Positions 1-7,580 are shown, counted from the first letter of the stretch. The stretch is DNA of 64,000 nucleotides from Cronobacter dublinensis subsp. dublinensis LMG 23823 (GCF_001277235.1 NZ_CP012266.1:1674001-1738000); one strand, 5' to 3'. Translations and numbers: made by a program. Notes: a model not told the origin generated them from the letters alone.

Positions 1-154
1 CTCGCTCACCGGCACGCTGCTCGAAGGCATTTTCGGCTACCAGGAAGCGCCGACCGTCAGCGAAGTGGCGGCATGGTTTATCTATCTGATCCCGGCGCTG
101 GCGCTCTACGCGCTGCCGGCTCGCGCCGACGCGCGGGTCTCCGGGAACGCCTGA
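1..154 (+). CDS. efeU: Iron permease EfeU, C-terminal fragment cut by the window edge
   Basis: Only the last 50 codons are present, read in the frame starting at base 2 and ending at the TGA at 152-154. The visible tail contains a hydrophobic stretch ending in ALALYALPA, then a short polar end, which fits the last membrane helix of an FTR1-type ferric/ferrous permease. The identity rests mainly on position: it sits 56 bp upstream of efeO and efeB in the order of the efeUOB operon. EfeU is the inner-membrane channel of this acid-induced iron uptake system. In E. coli K-12 the gene is frameshifted; whether this copy is intact cannot be judged from the fragment. Confidence 0.8.
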   Translation, partial: SLTGTLLEGIFGYQEAPTVSEVAAWFIYLIPALALYALPARADARVSGNA

Positions 155-210
155 TTTTTTTGCCGCGCCCGTGCGCGGCTTAGTTACAACATACTTTAGA
201 GGGATGGGTC

Positions 211-1338
211 ATGACGAAACAACTTCGCCGCAGCGCGCTTTCCGTGACGCTGCTGGCGCTTATCAGCGCCGCTTTTACCGCACAGGCGGCCGATATTCCG
301 CAGGTGAAAGTGACCGTAAACGATAAACAGTGCGAGCCGATGATGCTCACGGTGAACGCCGGGAAAACGCAGTTCGTTATTCTGAACCACAGCCAGAAGG
401 CGCTGGAGTGGGAAATTCTTAAAGGCGTGATGGTGGTGGAAGAGCGTGAAAACATCGCGCCGGGCTTCAGCCAGAAAATGACCGCCAACCTTGAGCCAGG
501 CGAATATGACATGACCTGCGGCCTGCTGAGCAACCCGAAAGGCAAGCTTATCGTCAAAGCCGCGGGCAGCGAGAAAGCGGCGGCGAAAAGCGAGCTGATG
601 TCGCTGGAAGGCGCGGTGACTGACTATAAAGCCTGGGTCACGACGGAAACCGCCGCGCTGGTCTCCGGCACCAAAGCTTTCACCGACGCGGTGAAAGCGG
701 GCGATATCGAAAAAGCCAAATCCCTGTACGCTCCGACCCGCCAGCACTACGAGCGTATCGAGCCTATCGCTGAACTCTTCTCGGATCTCGACGGCAGCAT
801 TGACGCCCGCGAAGACGATTACGAGCAGAAAGCGGCCGACCCGAAATTCACCGGCTTCCACCGTCTGGAAAAAGCGCTCTTTGGCGATAACAGCGTCAAA
901 GGCATGGAGCAGTACGCCGATAAACTCAACAGCGACGTGCTGGAGCTGCAAAAACGCATCAGCGAACTGGCGTTCCCGCCGGGTAAAGTGGTGGGCGGCG
1001 CAGCGGGCCTGATTGAAGAAGTGGCGGCCAGCAAAATCAGCGGCGAAGAAGATCGCTACAGCCACACCGACCTGTGGGATTTCCAGGCCAACATCGACGG
1101 CGCGCAGAAAATCGTCAACCTGCTGCGTCCGCAGCTGCAAAAAGAGAACGCGCCGCTGCTTGCGAAAGTGGATGCGAACTTCAAAAAAGTGGACGCTATT
1201 CTCGCGAAATACCGTACCAAAGACGGCTTTGAGACCTACGACAAGCTGACCGACGCTGATCGTAATGCGCTGAAAGGACCCATTACGGCGCTTGCGGAAG
1301 ATCTCTCCTTACTGCGCGGCGTGCTCGGGCTGGATTAA
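211..1338 (+). CDS. efeO: EfeO, periplasmic iron-binding component of EfeUOB
   Basis: This 375-residue protein has the same length as E. coli EfeO. Residues 1-26 form a Sec signal peptide with an AQA cleavage site. A cupredoxin-like domain covers about residues 28-120, and an imelysin/M75 domain follows to the end, with the family HxxE motif in HRLEKAL. EfeO is a periplasmic protein thought to bind Fe/Cu and hand iron to EfeU. The start at ATG 211 follows GAGGGATGGG. The gene lies between efeU and efeB, with only 5 bp to efeB, so the three are one operon. Sequence, length and context agree; the binding role comes from the family. Confidence 0.95.
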   Translation: MTKQLRRSALSVTLLALISAAFTAQAADIPQVKVTVNDKQCEPMMLTVNAGKTQFVILNHSQKALEWEILKGVMVVEERENIAPGFSQKMTANLEPGEYDMTCGLLSNPKGKLIVKAAGSEKAAAKSELMSLEGAVTDYKAWVTTETAALVSGTKAFTDAVKAGDIEKAKSLYAPTRQHYERIEPIAELFSDLDGSIDAREDDYEQKAADPKFTGFHRLEKALFGDNSVKGMEQYADKLNSDVLELQKRISELAFPPGKVVGGAAGLIEEVAASKISGEEDRYSHTDLWDFQANIDGAQKIVNLLRPQLQKENAPLLAKVDANFKKVDAILAKYRTKDGFETYDKLTDADRNALKGPITALAEDLSLLRGVLGLD

Positions 1339-1343
1339 GCATT

Positions 1344-2627
1344 ATGCAAGAACATGATAATCACGGCGTGCCGCAACCGGCGCGCCGCCGTCTGCTGAAG
1401 GGCCTCGGCGCGCTGACCGGCGCGCTCGCGGTTACCGGCGGTTGTCCGGTCGCGCATGGCGCGCAGACCAAAAGCGCGCCGGGCACGCTCTCCCCGGATG
1501 CGCGCGCCCAGACGCAGCCGTTTTACGGCGCGCATCAGGCCGGCATTCTGACGCCGCAGCAGGCGTCAATGATGCTGGTGGCGTTCGATGTGCTGGCGGC
1601 GGACAAGGCCGACCTCGAACGGCTGTTCCGCCTGCTGACCGACCGTATCGCGTTTTTAACCACGGGCGGACCGGCGCCGCAAACGCCGAACCCGCGCCTG
1701 CCGCCGATGGATTCCGGTATTCTCGGGCCGGTTATCGCCCCGGATAACCTGACCATCACGGTGTCGCTGGGCCGGTCGCTGTTCGACGCGCGCTACGGGC
1801 TTGCGGCAAAGATGCCGAAAAAGCTGCAAAAGATGGAGCGTTTCCCGAACGACTCGCTGGACGCGGCGCTGTGCCATGGCGATCTTCTGCTGCAAATCTG
1901 CGCCAATACGCAGGACACGGTTATCCATGCGCTGCGCGACATCATTAAGCACACGCCCGACCTGCTGAGCGTGCGCTGGAAACGTGAAGGGTTTATCTCC
2001 GATCACGCGGCGCGCAGCCTTGGTAAAGAGACGCCGGTTAACCTGCTCGGCTTTAAAGACGGCACCGCAAACCCCGATACGCGCAACGCGCCGCTAATGG
2101 ATAACGTGGTGTGGGTGACAGCGGACCAGGGCGAGCCCGCATGGGCGGTAGGCGGCAGCTATCAGGCCGTGCGCATTATTCAGTTCCACGTCGAATTCTG
2201 GGACCGCACGCCGCTTAAAGAGCAGCAGACTATCTTCGGGCGCGACAAGCAGAGCGGCGCGCCGCTCGGCATGCAACATGAGCACGACGTGCCGGATTAC
2301 AGCAAGGATCCGGACGGCAACGTGATTGCGCTCGACAGCCATATCCGACTCGCGAACCCGCGCACGCCAGAAACGCAGTCCAGCCTGATGGTGCGCCGCG
2401 GTTACAGCTACTCGCTGGGCGTCACCAATTCTGGTCAGCTTGATATGGGCCTGCTGTTCGTCTGTTATCAGCACGACCTGGAAAAAGGGTTTTTAACGGT
2501 GCAAAAACGCCTGAACGGCGAAGCGCTGGAGGAGTACGTGAAGCCCATCGGCGGCGGCTATTTCTTCGCGCTGCCCGGAGTAGCGGATAAATCCCGCTTC
2601 CTGGCCGACGGCCTGCTGAAAGCCTGA
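1344..2627 (+). CDS. efeB: EfeB, Tat-exported haem-containing Dyp-type peroxidase
   Basis: This 427-residue protein begins with a twin-arginine signal (RRRLLKG at about residues 14-20, then a hydrophobic stretch), so it is exported folded with its cofactor. The Dyp-type signature GFKDG is at about residue 236, and a histidine in DSHIRLANPR is the likely proximal haem ligand. EfeB is the periplasmic peroxidase partner of EfeUOB and has been linked to ferrous oxidation and to taking iron from haem. It starts 5 bp after efeO and is followed by a strong terminator, making it the last gene of the operon. Confidence 0.95.
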   Translation: MQEHDNHGVPQPARRRLLKGLGALTGALAVTGGCPVAHGAQTKSAPGTLSPDARAQTQPFYGAHQAGILTPQQASMMLVAFDVLAADKADLERLFRLLTDRIAFLTTGGPAPQTPNPRLPPMDSGILGPVIAPDNLTITVSLGRSLFDARYGLAAKMPKKLQKMERFPNDSLDAALCHGDLLLQICANTQDTVIHALRDIIKHTPDLLSVRWKREGFISDHAARSLGKETPVNLLGFKDGTANPDTRNAPLMDNVVWVTADQGEPAWAVGGSYQAVRIIQFHVEFWDRTPLKEQQTIFGRDKQSGAPLGMQHEHDVPDYSKDPDGNVIALDSHIRLANPRTPETQSSLMVRRGYSYSLGVTNSGQLDMGLLFVCYQHDLEKGFLTVQKRLNGEALEEYVKPIGGGYFFALPGVADKSRFLADGLLKA

Positions 2628-2630
2628 CAG

Positions 2631-2660
2631 AAACCCCGCCCCTTGAGGCGGGGTTTTTTA
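2631..2660 (+). terminator. Rho-independent terminator of efeUOB
   Basis: The stem AACCCCGCC / GGCGGGGTT has a short TTGA-type loop and is followed by a run of T. It starts 4 bp after the efeB stop. Confidence 0.92.
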
Positions 2661-2746
2661 TGTTTCATTTGCTAACAATTTTCGCGCGCCTGTGGCAGCG
2701 CATTTTCGTGGCAGCTATTCTGTTGATACATTTCTGTAATATTTTT

Positions 2747-2764
2747 CTGTCATAAAAGAATCAT
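2747..2764 (+). promoter_or_regulatory. Pho box upstream of phoH
   Basis: CTGTCAT at 2747-2753, then AAAA, then GAATCAT gives the 7-4-7 layout of a PhoB site; the first half is a perfect match to the consensus and the second matches at 4-5 positions. A further CTGTAAT lies at 2734-2740. phoH of E. coli is a known PhoB target, so control of phoH by phosphate starvation is inferred. Confidence 0.75.
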
Positions 2765-3170
2765 GGTCAGGAGGGGCTCAAAAGTTATCTTTTAGTAAAT
2801 TTTATGTTGCAAAATTGATAATTTTTGTTGTACTTAAAGCGTTAGCGGTAGTTCCCCGACAGTGTCAGCAGTAGCACGATGGAGATCGCGAATGGTAGCG
2901 TCCAGAAGTGGACTTAAAAGGAATACAACCCGCACCCCCCGGCGCGGAGGAGCCTCCTCCGGCAGCGTTATCTCCACCCTCTCAAACCCGTTTCAACCTT
3001 CTTCCACTGTTCCAGACGATGCGGTAAGCGGTGCGCGTAGCCGTACTACCGCGTCTTTTCGACCGGCAATTCATGGCTTAAAAGGAAGCCAAACCTCAGA
3101 CGTTCGTGCGCATAATCGCGTCCATCATCAGGATGCGGCTCATGTAAACCAACTTATCAAGGTGCCATCC
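2765..3170 (+). promoter_or_regulatory. Long leader region of phoH
   Basis: About 400 bp separate the Pho box from the chosen phoH start. The reading frame of phoH stays open back to about 2862, but the encoded segment is low in recognisable structure and looks non-conserved, so it is treated as leader. A GGAGGA/TCCTCC hairpin lies at 2946-2960 and could affect the leader. No other gene is seen between efeB and phoH. Confidence 0.45.
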
Positions 3171-3959
3171 ATGGGAAGACAGAAAGCAGTGATCAAAGCT
3201 CGTCGTGAAGCCAGACGCGTTCTCAGACGAGATTCACGCAGCCACCGGCAGCGTGAAGAGGAATCGGTCACCACGCTTGTGCAAATGAGTGGCGTAGAGG
3301 CCATCGGCATGGCGCGGGACAGCCGCGATCTGGCGCCGATTGTCGCTCGTACCGACGCTCAGGCGCATTATCTTGAGGCTATTGAGAGCAAACAGCTGAT
3401 ATTCGCCACCGGCGAAGCCGGATGCGGCAAAACGTTTATCAGCGCCGCGAAAGCGGCTGAGGCCCTGATTCATAAGGATGTCGACAGGATAATTGTCACC
3501 CGTCCGGTGCTGCAGGCCGATGAAGATCTCGGCTTCCTGCCCGGCGATATTTCTGAGAAGTTCGCCCCCTATTTTCGCCCGGTCTATGACGTGCTGGTGC
3601 GCCGTCTCGGCGCTTCCTTCATGCAATATTGCCTGCGCCCGGAGATAGGCAAAGTTGAGATTGCGCCGTTCGCCTATATGCGCGGACGTACTTTTGAAAA
3701 CGCCGTCGTGATTCTGGACGAGGCCCAGAACGTGACCGCCGCGCAAATGAAAATGTTTTTGACCCGCCTCGGGGAGAACGTGACCGTGATCGTCAATGGC
3801 GATATCACCCAGTGCGATTTGCCGGCGGGCGTGAAGTCTGGCCTGAGCGACGCGCTGGCGCGTTTTGAGGAAGATGAGATGATTGGCATTGTGCGGTTCG
3901 GCAAAGCCGACTGCGTGCGCTCCGCGCTCTGCCAGCGGACGCTTAACGCCTACGATTAA
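3171..3959 (+). CDS. phoH: PhoH family phosphate-starvation ATPase
   Basis: This 262-residue P-loop protein has a Walker A motif GEAGCGKT at about residues 81-88 and a Walker B-type VILDEAQ at about residue 180. The N-terminus is rich in Arg and Lys. The family binds ATP and is related to helicases and RNA metabolism proteins; its exact role in enterobacteria is unresolved. I chose ATG 3171 because similarity to E. coli PhoH begins at MGRQKAVIKARRE. An upstream in-frame start near 2862 would add about 100 unrelated residues. A Pho box lies about 400 bp upstream and a terminator follows directly. Confidence 0.9.
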   Translation: MGRQKAVIKARREARRVLRRDSRSHRQREEESVTTLVQMSGVEAIGMARDSRDLAPIVARTDAQAHYLEAIESKQLIFATGEAGCGKTFISAAKAAEALIHKDVDRIIVTRPVLQADEDLGFLPGDISEKFAPYFRPVYDVLVRRLGASFMQYCLRPEIGKVEIAPFAYMRGRTFENAVVILDEAQNVTAAQMKMFLTRLGENVTVIVNGDITQCDLPAGVKSGLSDALARFEEDEMIGIVRFGKADCVRSALCQRTLNAYD

Positions 3960-3979
3960 ACCCCTTTTGCCTGTCAGAA

Positions 3980-4007
3980 AAGCCCAACCTGTGTTGGGCT
4001 TTTTTTG
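3980..4007 (+). terminator. Rho-independent terminator of phoH
   Basis: The 8-bp stem AGCCCAAC / GTTGGGCT with loop CTGT is followed by seven T. Confidence 0.93.
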
Positions 4008-4035
4008 TTTTTATCTTTGTGGTTTCTTTGCGGCC

Positions 4036-4141
4036 AGAAGGGGGGTGCGCTGGCGCTTACCCATCCTACGAAATCCGTTGCGTTTAATGCAGGTAGGGCA
4101 GGTAAGCGAAGCGCAGCTGCCGTCCCGGTCGCGGCAGCGGC
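4036..4141. repeat. REP-like palindromic intergenic repeat, copy 1
   Basis: This block contains the imperfect palindromes GCGCTGGCGCTTACCC and GGTAAGCGAAGCGCAGCTG. It is clearly related to 7062-7164, which lies in the same position relative to the second tRNA repeat cluster. Such GGTAAGCG/CGCTTACC palindromes are typical scattered intergenic repeats of enterobacteria. Confidence 0.6.
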
Positions 4142-4150
4142 ATATAAACG

Positions 4151-4180
4151 CAAAAAAGCCTGAGTGTTAGCTCAGGCTCT
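4151..4180 (-). terminator. Terminator ending tRNA-linked repeat unit A
   Basis: On the minus strand GCCTGAG-CTAACA-CTCAGGC is followed by six T. It is identical in stem and loop to the terminator at 4339-4368, so each repeat unit ends with its own copy. Confidence 0.85.
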
Positions 4181-4191
4181 TTCTTTAAATA

Positions 4192-4320
4192 TGGCGGTGA
4201 GGGGGGATGGATTCGGCCCGTTGGGCCTCACCCTTCGGACGGCATGCCCGCAAGCGGACCTGCCGTCCAGGCGGTAAACCGCCTGTCGAACCCTGGTCGA
4301 GGGTTCTCATCCCTCCCTGG
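4192..4320 (-). ncRNA. tRNA-Ser-linked structured repeat, unit A
   Basis: This is a candidate structured RNA read on the minus strand, downstream of the tRNA at 4380-4467. Its 3' end copies the end of the tRNA-Ser (…CTCACCGCCA). Read 5' to 3', the RNA can form: a closing stem between GGGAGGGATG and CATCCC; hairpin GAACCCT/AGGGTTC; hairpin AGGCGG/CCGCCT; a longer hairpin GACGGCA/TGCCGTC enclosing CCGC/GCGG; and hairpin GGCCC/GGGCC. The full period, including the terminator, is 188 bp. The layout recalls the rtT repeats of the E. coli tyrT operon, where the repeats also carry the tRNA 3' end. Function is unknown, and expression is inferred only from the tRNA promoter and the terminators. Confidence 0.6.
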
Positions 4321-4338
4321 GTTGACGCGATATAAACG

Positions 4339-4368
4339 CAAAAAAGCCTGAGTGTTAGCTCAGGCTCT
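4339..4368 (-). terminator. Terminator directly after tRNA-Ser copy 1
   Basis: GCCTGAG at 4346-4352 and CTCAGGC at 4359-4365 form a 7-bp stem with a 6-nt loop, followed on the minus strand by six T. It lies 12 bp beyond the tRNA CCA end. Confidence 0.88.
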
Positions 4369-4379
4369 TTTTTTGAATA

Positions 4380-4467
4380 TGGCGGTGAGGGAGGGATTCG
4401 AACCCTCGATACGTTGCCGTATACACACTTTCCAGGCGTGCTCCTTCAGCCACTCGGACACCTCACC
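4380..4467 (-). tRNA. serX: tRNA-Ser(GGA), copy 1
   Basis: The 88-nt gene reads GGTGAGGTGTCCGAGTGGCT… on the minus strand, with anticodon loop CTGGAAAG (anticodon GGA, decoding UCC/UCU). It has the long variable arm expected of a class II tRNA-Ser, the T-loop GGTTCGAATCC and an encoded CCA end. It matches E. coli serW/serX closely and sits at the serX position, upstream of ghrA. It is identical to the second copy at 7591-7678. Confidence 0.97.
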
Positions 4468-4508
4468 ATATTGTCTTGCTGCCACGCTTAGCGGGGCAAC
4501 GGGGCGCT

Positions 4509-4537
4509 ACTATAGGGATCTGCATGAAAACGGTCAA
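4509..4537 (-). promoter_or_regulatory. Promoter of tRNA-Ser copy 1
   Basis: On the minus strand TTGACC (4537-4532) and TATAGT (4514-4509) are separated by 17 bp. A GC-rich discriminator GCGCC follows, as is usual for stable RNA promoters under stringent control. Confidence 0.8.
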
Positions 4538-4713
4538 GCAGATTTTCTCCTTTCTTTTTCGTTCGGTTAAGGGTTAAACGAAATGACGTTTTCGCCTGCC
4601 GCATCCACGCGGGCGGGCCGCCGCGCGCCCGGATAACACGGTGTCTGCTTCGCTTATCCCATTTTCTGTACCAGGCTTAATACACAACCATAAGACAGAG
4701 AATGTGGAGCACT

Positions 4714-7038
4714 ATGAAAGAGCGAAATCGTACTATCGGCATCGCGCCCTATGGCGGTTCGGCGGGCGGCTGGGGCGCATTGAAGGCCGTGGCCGACGCT
4801 ATCCGCGGCCAGATGTCGGTGAAGCAGGACGTGATTGCCCTGTTCAAAGTCAATCAGCCGCAGGGGTTTGACTGCCCCGGCTGCGCCTGGCCCGACCCGC
4901 AGCACGCGTCATCGTTCGAATTTTGTGAAAATGGCGCGAAGGCGGTTTCCTGGGAGGCGACCAGCAAGCGCACCACGCCGGAATTTTTCGCAGCGCACCC
5001 CGTTAGCGAACTTTGGGAGCGCAGCGCCTTTGAGCTGGAGGGCGAGGGGCGTCTCACGCACCCGATGAAATACGATCCCAAAAGCGACACCTACCAGCCC
5101 ATCGAATGGGACACCGCGTTCCGGGAGATTGGCGAGCGCCTGCGCAGTTATGACGACCCGGACAGCGTCGAGTTTTATACCTCGGGCCGCGCCTCTAACG
5201 AAGCCGCGTTCCTGTGGCAGCTTTTCGCGCGTGAGTATGGCACCAACAACTTTCCTGACTGCTCCAACATGTGCCATGAGCCCACAAGCGTCGGCCTGCC
5301 GGAATCGATAGGCGTCGGTAAAGGCACGGTCGAGCTTGAGGATTTCGACCACTGCGATCTGGTACTGTGCATCGGCCATAACCCTGGAACCAACCATCCG
5401 CGTATGCTCGGCACACTGCGCGAAGTTTCAAAGCGCGGCGCGACCATCGTCGCGATTAACCCGTTGCGCGAGCGCGGTCTTGAGCGATTTACATCGCCGC
5501 AGAGCCCCATCGAGATGCTGTCGTTAAGCTCCACCGAACTTGCTTCGACCTACTATAAAGTGCGGGTCGGCGGCGACGCGGCGATGCTGAAAGGCGTCAT
5601 GAAAATTCTGCTCTCGATGCATGAAGAGGCGCTGTCCAACGGCGAGGCGGGCGTGCTCGACGAGGCGTTTATCCGGGAGCATACCGAAGGGTTTGACGCG
5701 CTGAAGGCCGATCTTGATGCCACCGACTGGGATCACATCCTGAAAGTTTCCGGGATGGAGCGTAAGGAGATCCAGAATATCGCGCGCCTGTACGCGAATG
5801 CCGAACGCACCATTATCTGTTACGGCATGGGCATTACGCAGCATCAGTACGGCACCCAGAACGTCCAGCAGATAGCCAACCTGCTGTTGCTGCGCGGCAA
5901 CATCGGTAAAAAAGGCGCCGGCATTTGCCCGCTGCGCGGTCACTCGAACGTGCAGGGCGATCGCACGGTCGGCATTACCGAGATCCCGCCGCAATCGCTG
6001 CTCGACAGCATTGAGCGGGTGTTTGGTTTTACACCGCCGCAAAAGCACGGGCATGGCGCGGTGGCGGCTATCCAGGCGATGCGTGATGGCAAAGCCAAGG
6101 CGCTGCTGTGCCTGGGGGGCAACCTGGCGGAGGCGATTTCCGACCCGCAGGTGACGTTCCCCGCGATGCGAAATCTCGATTTAGTGGTGCATATGGCGAC
6201 GAAACTCAACCGCTCGCATCTGCTGCTCGGCAAGCATAACTATATTCTGCCTGTGATTGGCCGCACCGAGACGGATGTGCAGGCATCGGGCGAACAGAGC
6301 ATTACCGTGGAAGATTCGATGTCGATGGTGCATGCCTCGCGCGGCATGCTGAAACCGGCGTCGCCGCATCTGCGCTCGGAACCGGCGATCGTGGCTGGCC
6401 TTGCGAAAGCGACATTGCCCGATACCGTGGTCGACTGGGATAAAATGATCGGCGACTACAGTTTTATCCGCGACGCCATTGAGGCGGTGTTCCCGGCCTT
6501 TGCGAATTTCAACGAGCGGGTGAAAAAGCCGGGCGGCTTCCGGCTGCGTAATGCGGCATCGGAGCGGGTCTGGAATACGCCTTCTGGCAAAGCGCAGTTT
6601 AAGGTGATGCAGGGGATTAATGAGGATCCGCGGTCGCTGAAGTGCCACGACCTGGTGCTGACGACGCTTCGCAGCCACGACCAGTACAATACGACGCTGT
6701 ACGGTCTGAACGACCGCTACCGGGGCGTGACGGGGCGGCGCGACGTGCTGTTTATTAACCCGGATGAAGCGGAGAAGCGCGAGCTGCGCGTCGGCGACCA
6801 GGTGAACATCACCGCGCTCGACCCGGACGGCAATCCGACCTCGCGGCGGATGCACAACCTGACCGTAGTGGTTATCGATATGGCGCCCGGCTCGGTCGGT
6901 GCCTATTACCCGGAGGCCAATGTGCTGGTGCCGCTGGACAGCCACGATACCCAGAGCGGCATTCCGGCATATAAAAGCATCCCGATTGCGATGGAGCGCG
7001 TCGCGGAGCCGGTGGCAACACCAGGCGCACGGCGATAA
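4714..7038 (+). CDS. ydeP: FdhF/YdeP-family molybdopterin oxidoreductase
   Basis: This 774-residue protein closely resembles E. coli YdeP, a formate-dehydrogenase-H-like molybdoprotein linked to acid resistance; its substrate is unknown. Landmarks are CPGCAWPDP near residue 50, SNMCHEPTSVGL (the cysteine takes the place of the FdhF selenocysteine), GHNPGTNHP, and a C-terminal molybdopterin-dinucleotide-binding domain with TPSGKAQF and RSHDQYNTT. There is no signal peptide, so it is probably cytoplasmic. I chose ATG 4714 because GGAG lies 4 bp upstream and the protein then begins MKERN; ATG 4702 is an alternative adding four residues. In E. coli ydeP lies elsewhere on the map. Here it sits alone between two identical tRNA-Ser genes, which suggests it arrived as an insertion. 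Confidence 0.9.
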   Translation: MKERNRTIGIAPYGGSAGGWGALKAVADAIRGQMSVKQDVIALFKVNQPQGFDCPGCAWPDPQHASSFEFCENGAKAVSWEATSKRTTPEFFAAHPVSELWERSAFELEGEGRLTHPMKYDPKSDTYQPIEWDTAFREIGERLRSYDDPDSVEFYTSGRASNEAAFLWQLFAREYGTNNFPDCSNMCHEPTSVGLPESIGVGKGTVELEDFDHCDLVLCIGHNPGTNHPRMLGTLREVSKRGATIVAINPLRERGLERFTSPQSPIEMLSLSSTELASTYYKVRVGGDAAMLKGVMKILLSMHEEALSNGEAGVLDEAFIREHTEGFDALKADLDATDWDHILKVSGMERKEIQNIARLYANAERTIICYGMGITQHQYGTQNVQQIANLLLLRGNIGKKGAGICPLRGHSNVQGDRTVGITEIPPQSLLDSIERVFGFTPPQKHGHGAVAAIQAMRDGKAKALLCLGGNLAEAISDPQVTFPAMRNLDLVVHMATKLNRSHLLLGKHNYILPVIGRTETDVQASGEQSITVEDSMSMVHASRGMLKPASPHLRSEPAIVAGLAKATLPDTVVDWDKMIGDYSFIRDAIEAVFPAFANFNERVKKPGGFRLRNAASERVWNTPSGKAQFKVMQGINEDPRSLKCHDLVLTTLRSHDQYNTTLYGLNDRYRGVTGRRDVLFINPDEAEKRELRVGDQVNITALDPDGNPTSRRMHNLTVVVIDMAPGSVGAYYPEANVLVPLDSHDTQSGIPAYKSIPIAMERVAEPVATPGARR

Positions 7039-7061
7039 GGCGCGGATGTATGGTGGGTTGA

Positions 7062-7164
7062 CACGGTAAACGGTGGATGCGCTGATGCTTACCCACCCTA
7101 CAAAACCGTTGCGCTTGATGTGCGTGGCAGGTAAGCGGAGCGCACCTGCCGTCCGGTTTGCGGC
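7062..7164. repeat. REP-like palindromic intergenic repeat, copy 2
   Basis: This block contains GCGCTGATGCTTACCCACC and GGTAAGCGGAGCGCACC, similar to 4036-4141 in sequence, order and position before a tRNA-linked repeat cluster. Confidence 0.6.
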
Positions 7165-7173
7165 ATATAAACG

Positions 7174-7203
7174 CAAAAAAGCCTGAGTGTTAGCTCAGGC
7201 TCT
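7174..7203 (-). terminator. Terminator ending repeat unit B
   Basis: The minus-strand stem GCCTGAG/CTCAGGC followed by six T is identical to the copies at 4151-4180 and 4339-4368. Confidence 0.85.
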
Positions 7204-7214
7204 TTCTTTGAATA

Positions 7215-7343
7215 TGGCGGTGAGGGGGGATGGATTCGGCCCGTTGGGCCTCACCCTTCGGACGGCATGCCCGCAAGCGGACCTGCCGTCCAGGCGGTAA
7301 ACCGCCTGTCGAACCCTGGTCGAGGGTTCTCATCCCTCCCTGG
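7215..7343 (-). ncRNA. tRNA-Ser-linked structured repeat, unit B
   Basis: This is nearly identical to unit A (4192-4320): the same tRNA-derived 3' end, the same internal hairpins, and the same GGGGGG variant in the closing stem, which leaves it imperfectly paired. It is the unit furthest from the tRNA at 7591-7678, and the repeat period to unit C is 188 bp. Confidence 0.6.
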
Positions 7344-7360
7344 GGTGACGCGATATAAAC

Positions 7361-7393
7361 GCAAAAAAGCCCGCACTTGCGTACAGGCTCTTT
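7361..7393 (-). terminator. Degenerate terminator between repeat units B and C
   Basis: On the minus strand GCCTGTAC-GCAA-GTGCGGGC is followed by six T. The stem relies on G-T (G-U in RNA) pairs where the copy at 7551-7580 pairs perfectly, so it is probably weaker. Confidence 0.65.
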
Positions 7394-7402
7394 CTTTAAA
7401 TA

Positions 7403-7532
7403 TGGCGGTGAGGGAGGGATGGATTCGGCCCGTTGGGCCTCACCCTTCGGGCGGCATGCCCGCAAGCGGACCTGCCGTCCAGGCGGTAAACCGCCTGTCG
7501 AACCCTGGTCGAGGGTTCTCATCCCTCCCTGG
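7403..7532 (-). ncRNA. tRNA-Ser-linked structured repeat, unit C
   Basis: This third copy is 1 bp longer than A and B. It keeps the exact tRNA 3' segment TGGCGGTGAGGGAGGGAT (plus-strand view), so its closing stem AGGGAGGGATG / CATCCCTCCCT is a perfect 11 bp. Internal hairpins GAACCCT/AGGGTTC, AGGCGG/CCGCCT, GACGGCA/TGCCGTC and GGCCC/GGGCC are all kept. It is the unit adjacent to the tRNA at 7591-7678 and may be the least decayed copy. Confidence 0.62.
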
Positions 7533-7550
7533 GCTGACGCGATATAAACG

Positions 7551-7580
7551 CAAAAAAGCCTGTACTTGCGTACAGGCTCT
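7551..7580 (-). terminator. Terminator directly after tRNA-Ser copy 2
   Basis: On the minus strand AGCCTGTAC-GCAA-GTACAGGCT is a perfect 9-bp stem with a GCAA tetraloop, followed by six T. Its sequence differs from the terminator after tRNA copy 1 while keeping the same shape. Confidence 0.9.

Noticed and set aside
196..1140. Open frame of 314 codons antisense to efeO
   Set aside because: GC-rich coding DNA often leaves the opposite strand open. It has no family features (His/Arg-rich low-complexity) and efeO is certain.
2862..3170. N-terminal extension of PhoH
   Set aside because: The added residues are Ser/Arg/Pro-rich and not like other PhoH proteins. Similarity begins at the ATG at 3171.
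4142..7580. CRISPR array
   Set aside because: The repeats are 188-189 bp with no short unique spacers, carry tRNA ends and terminators, and have no cas genes nearby.
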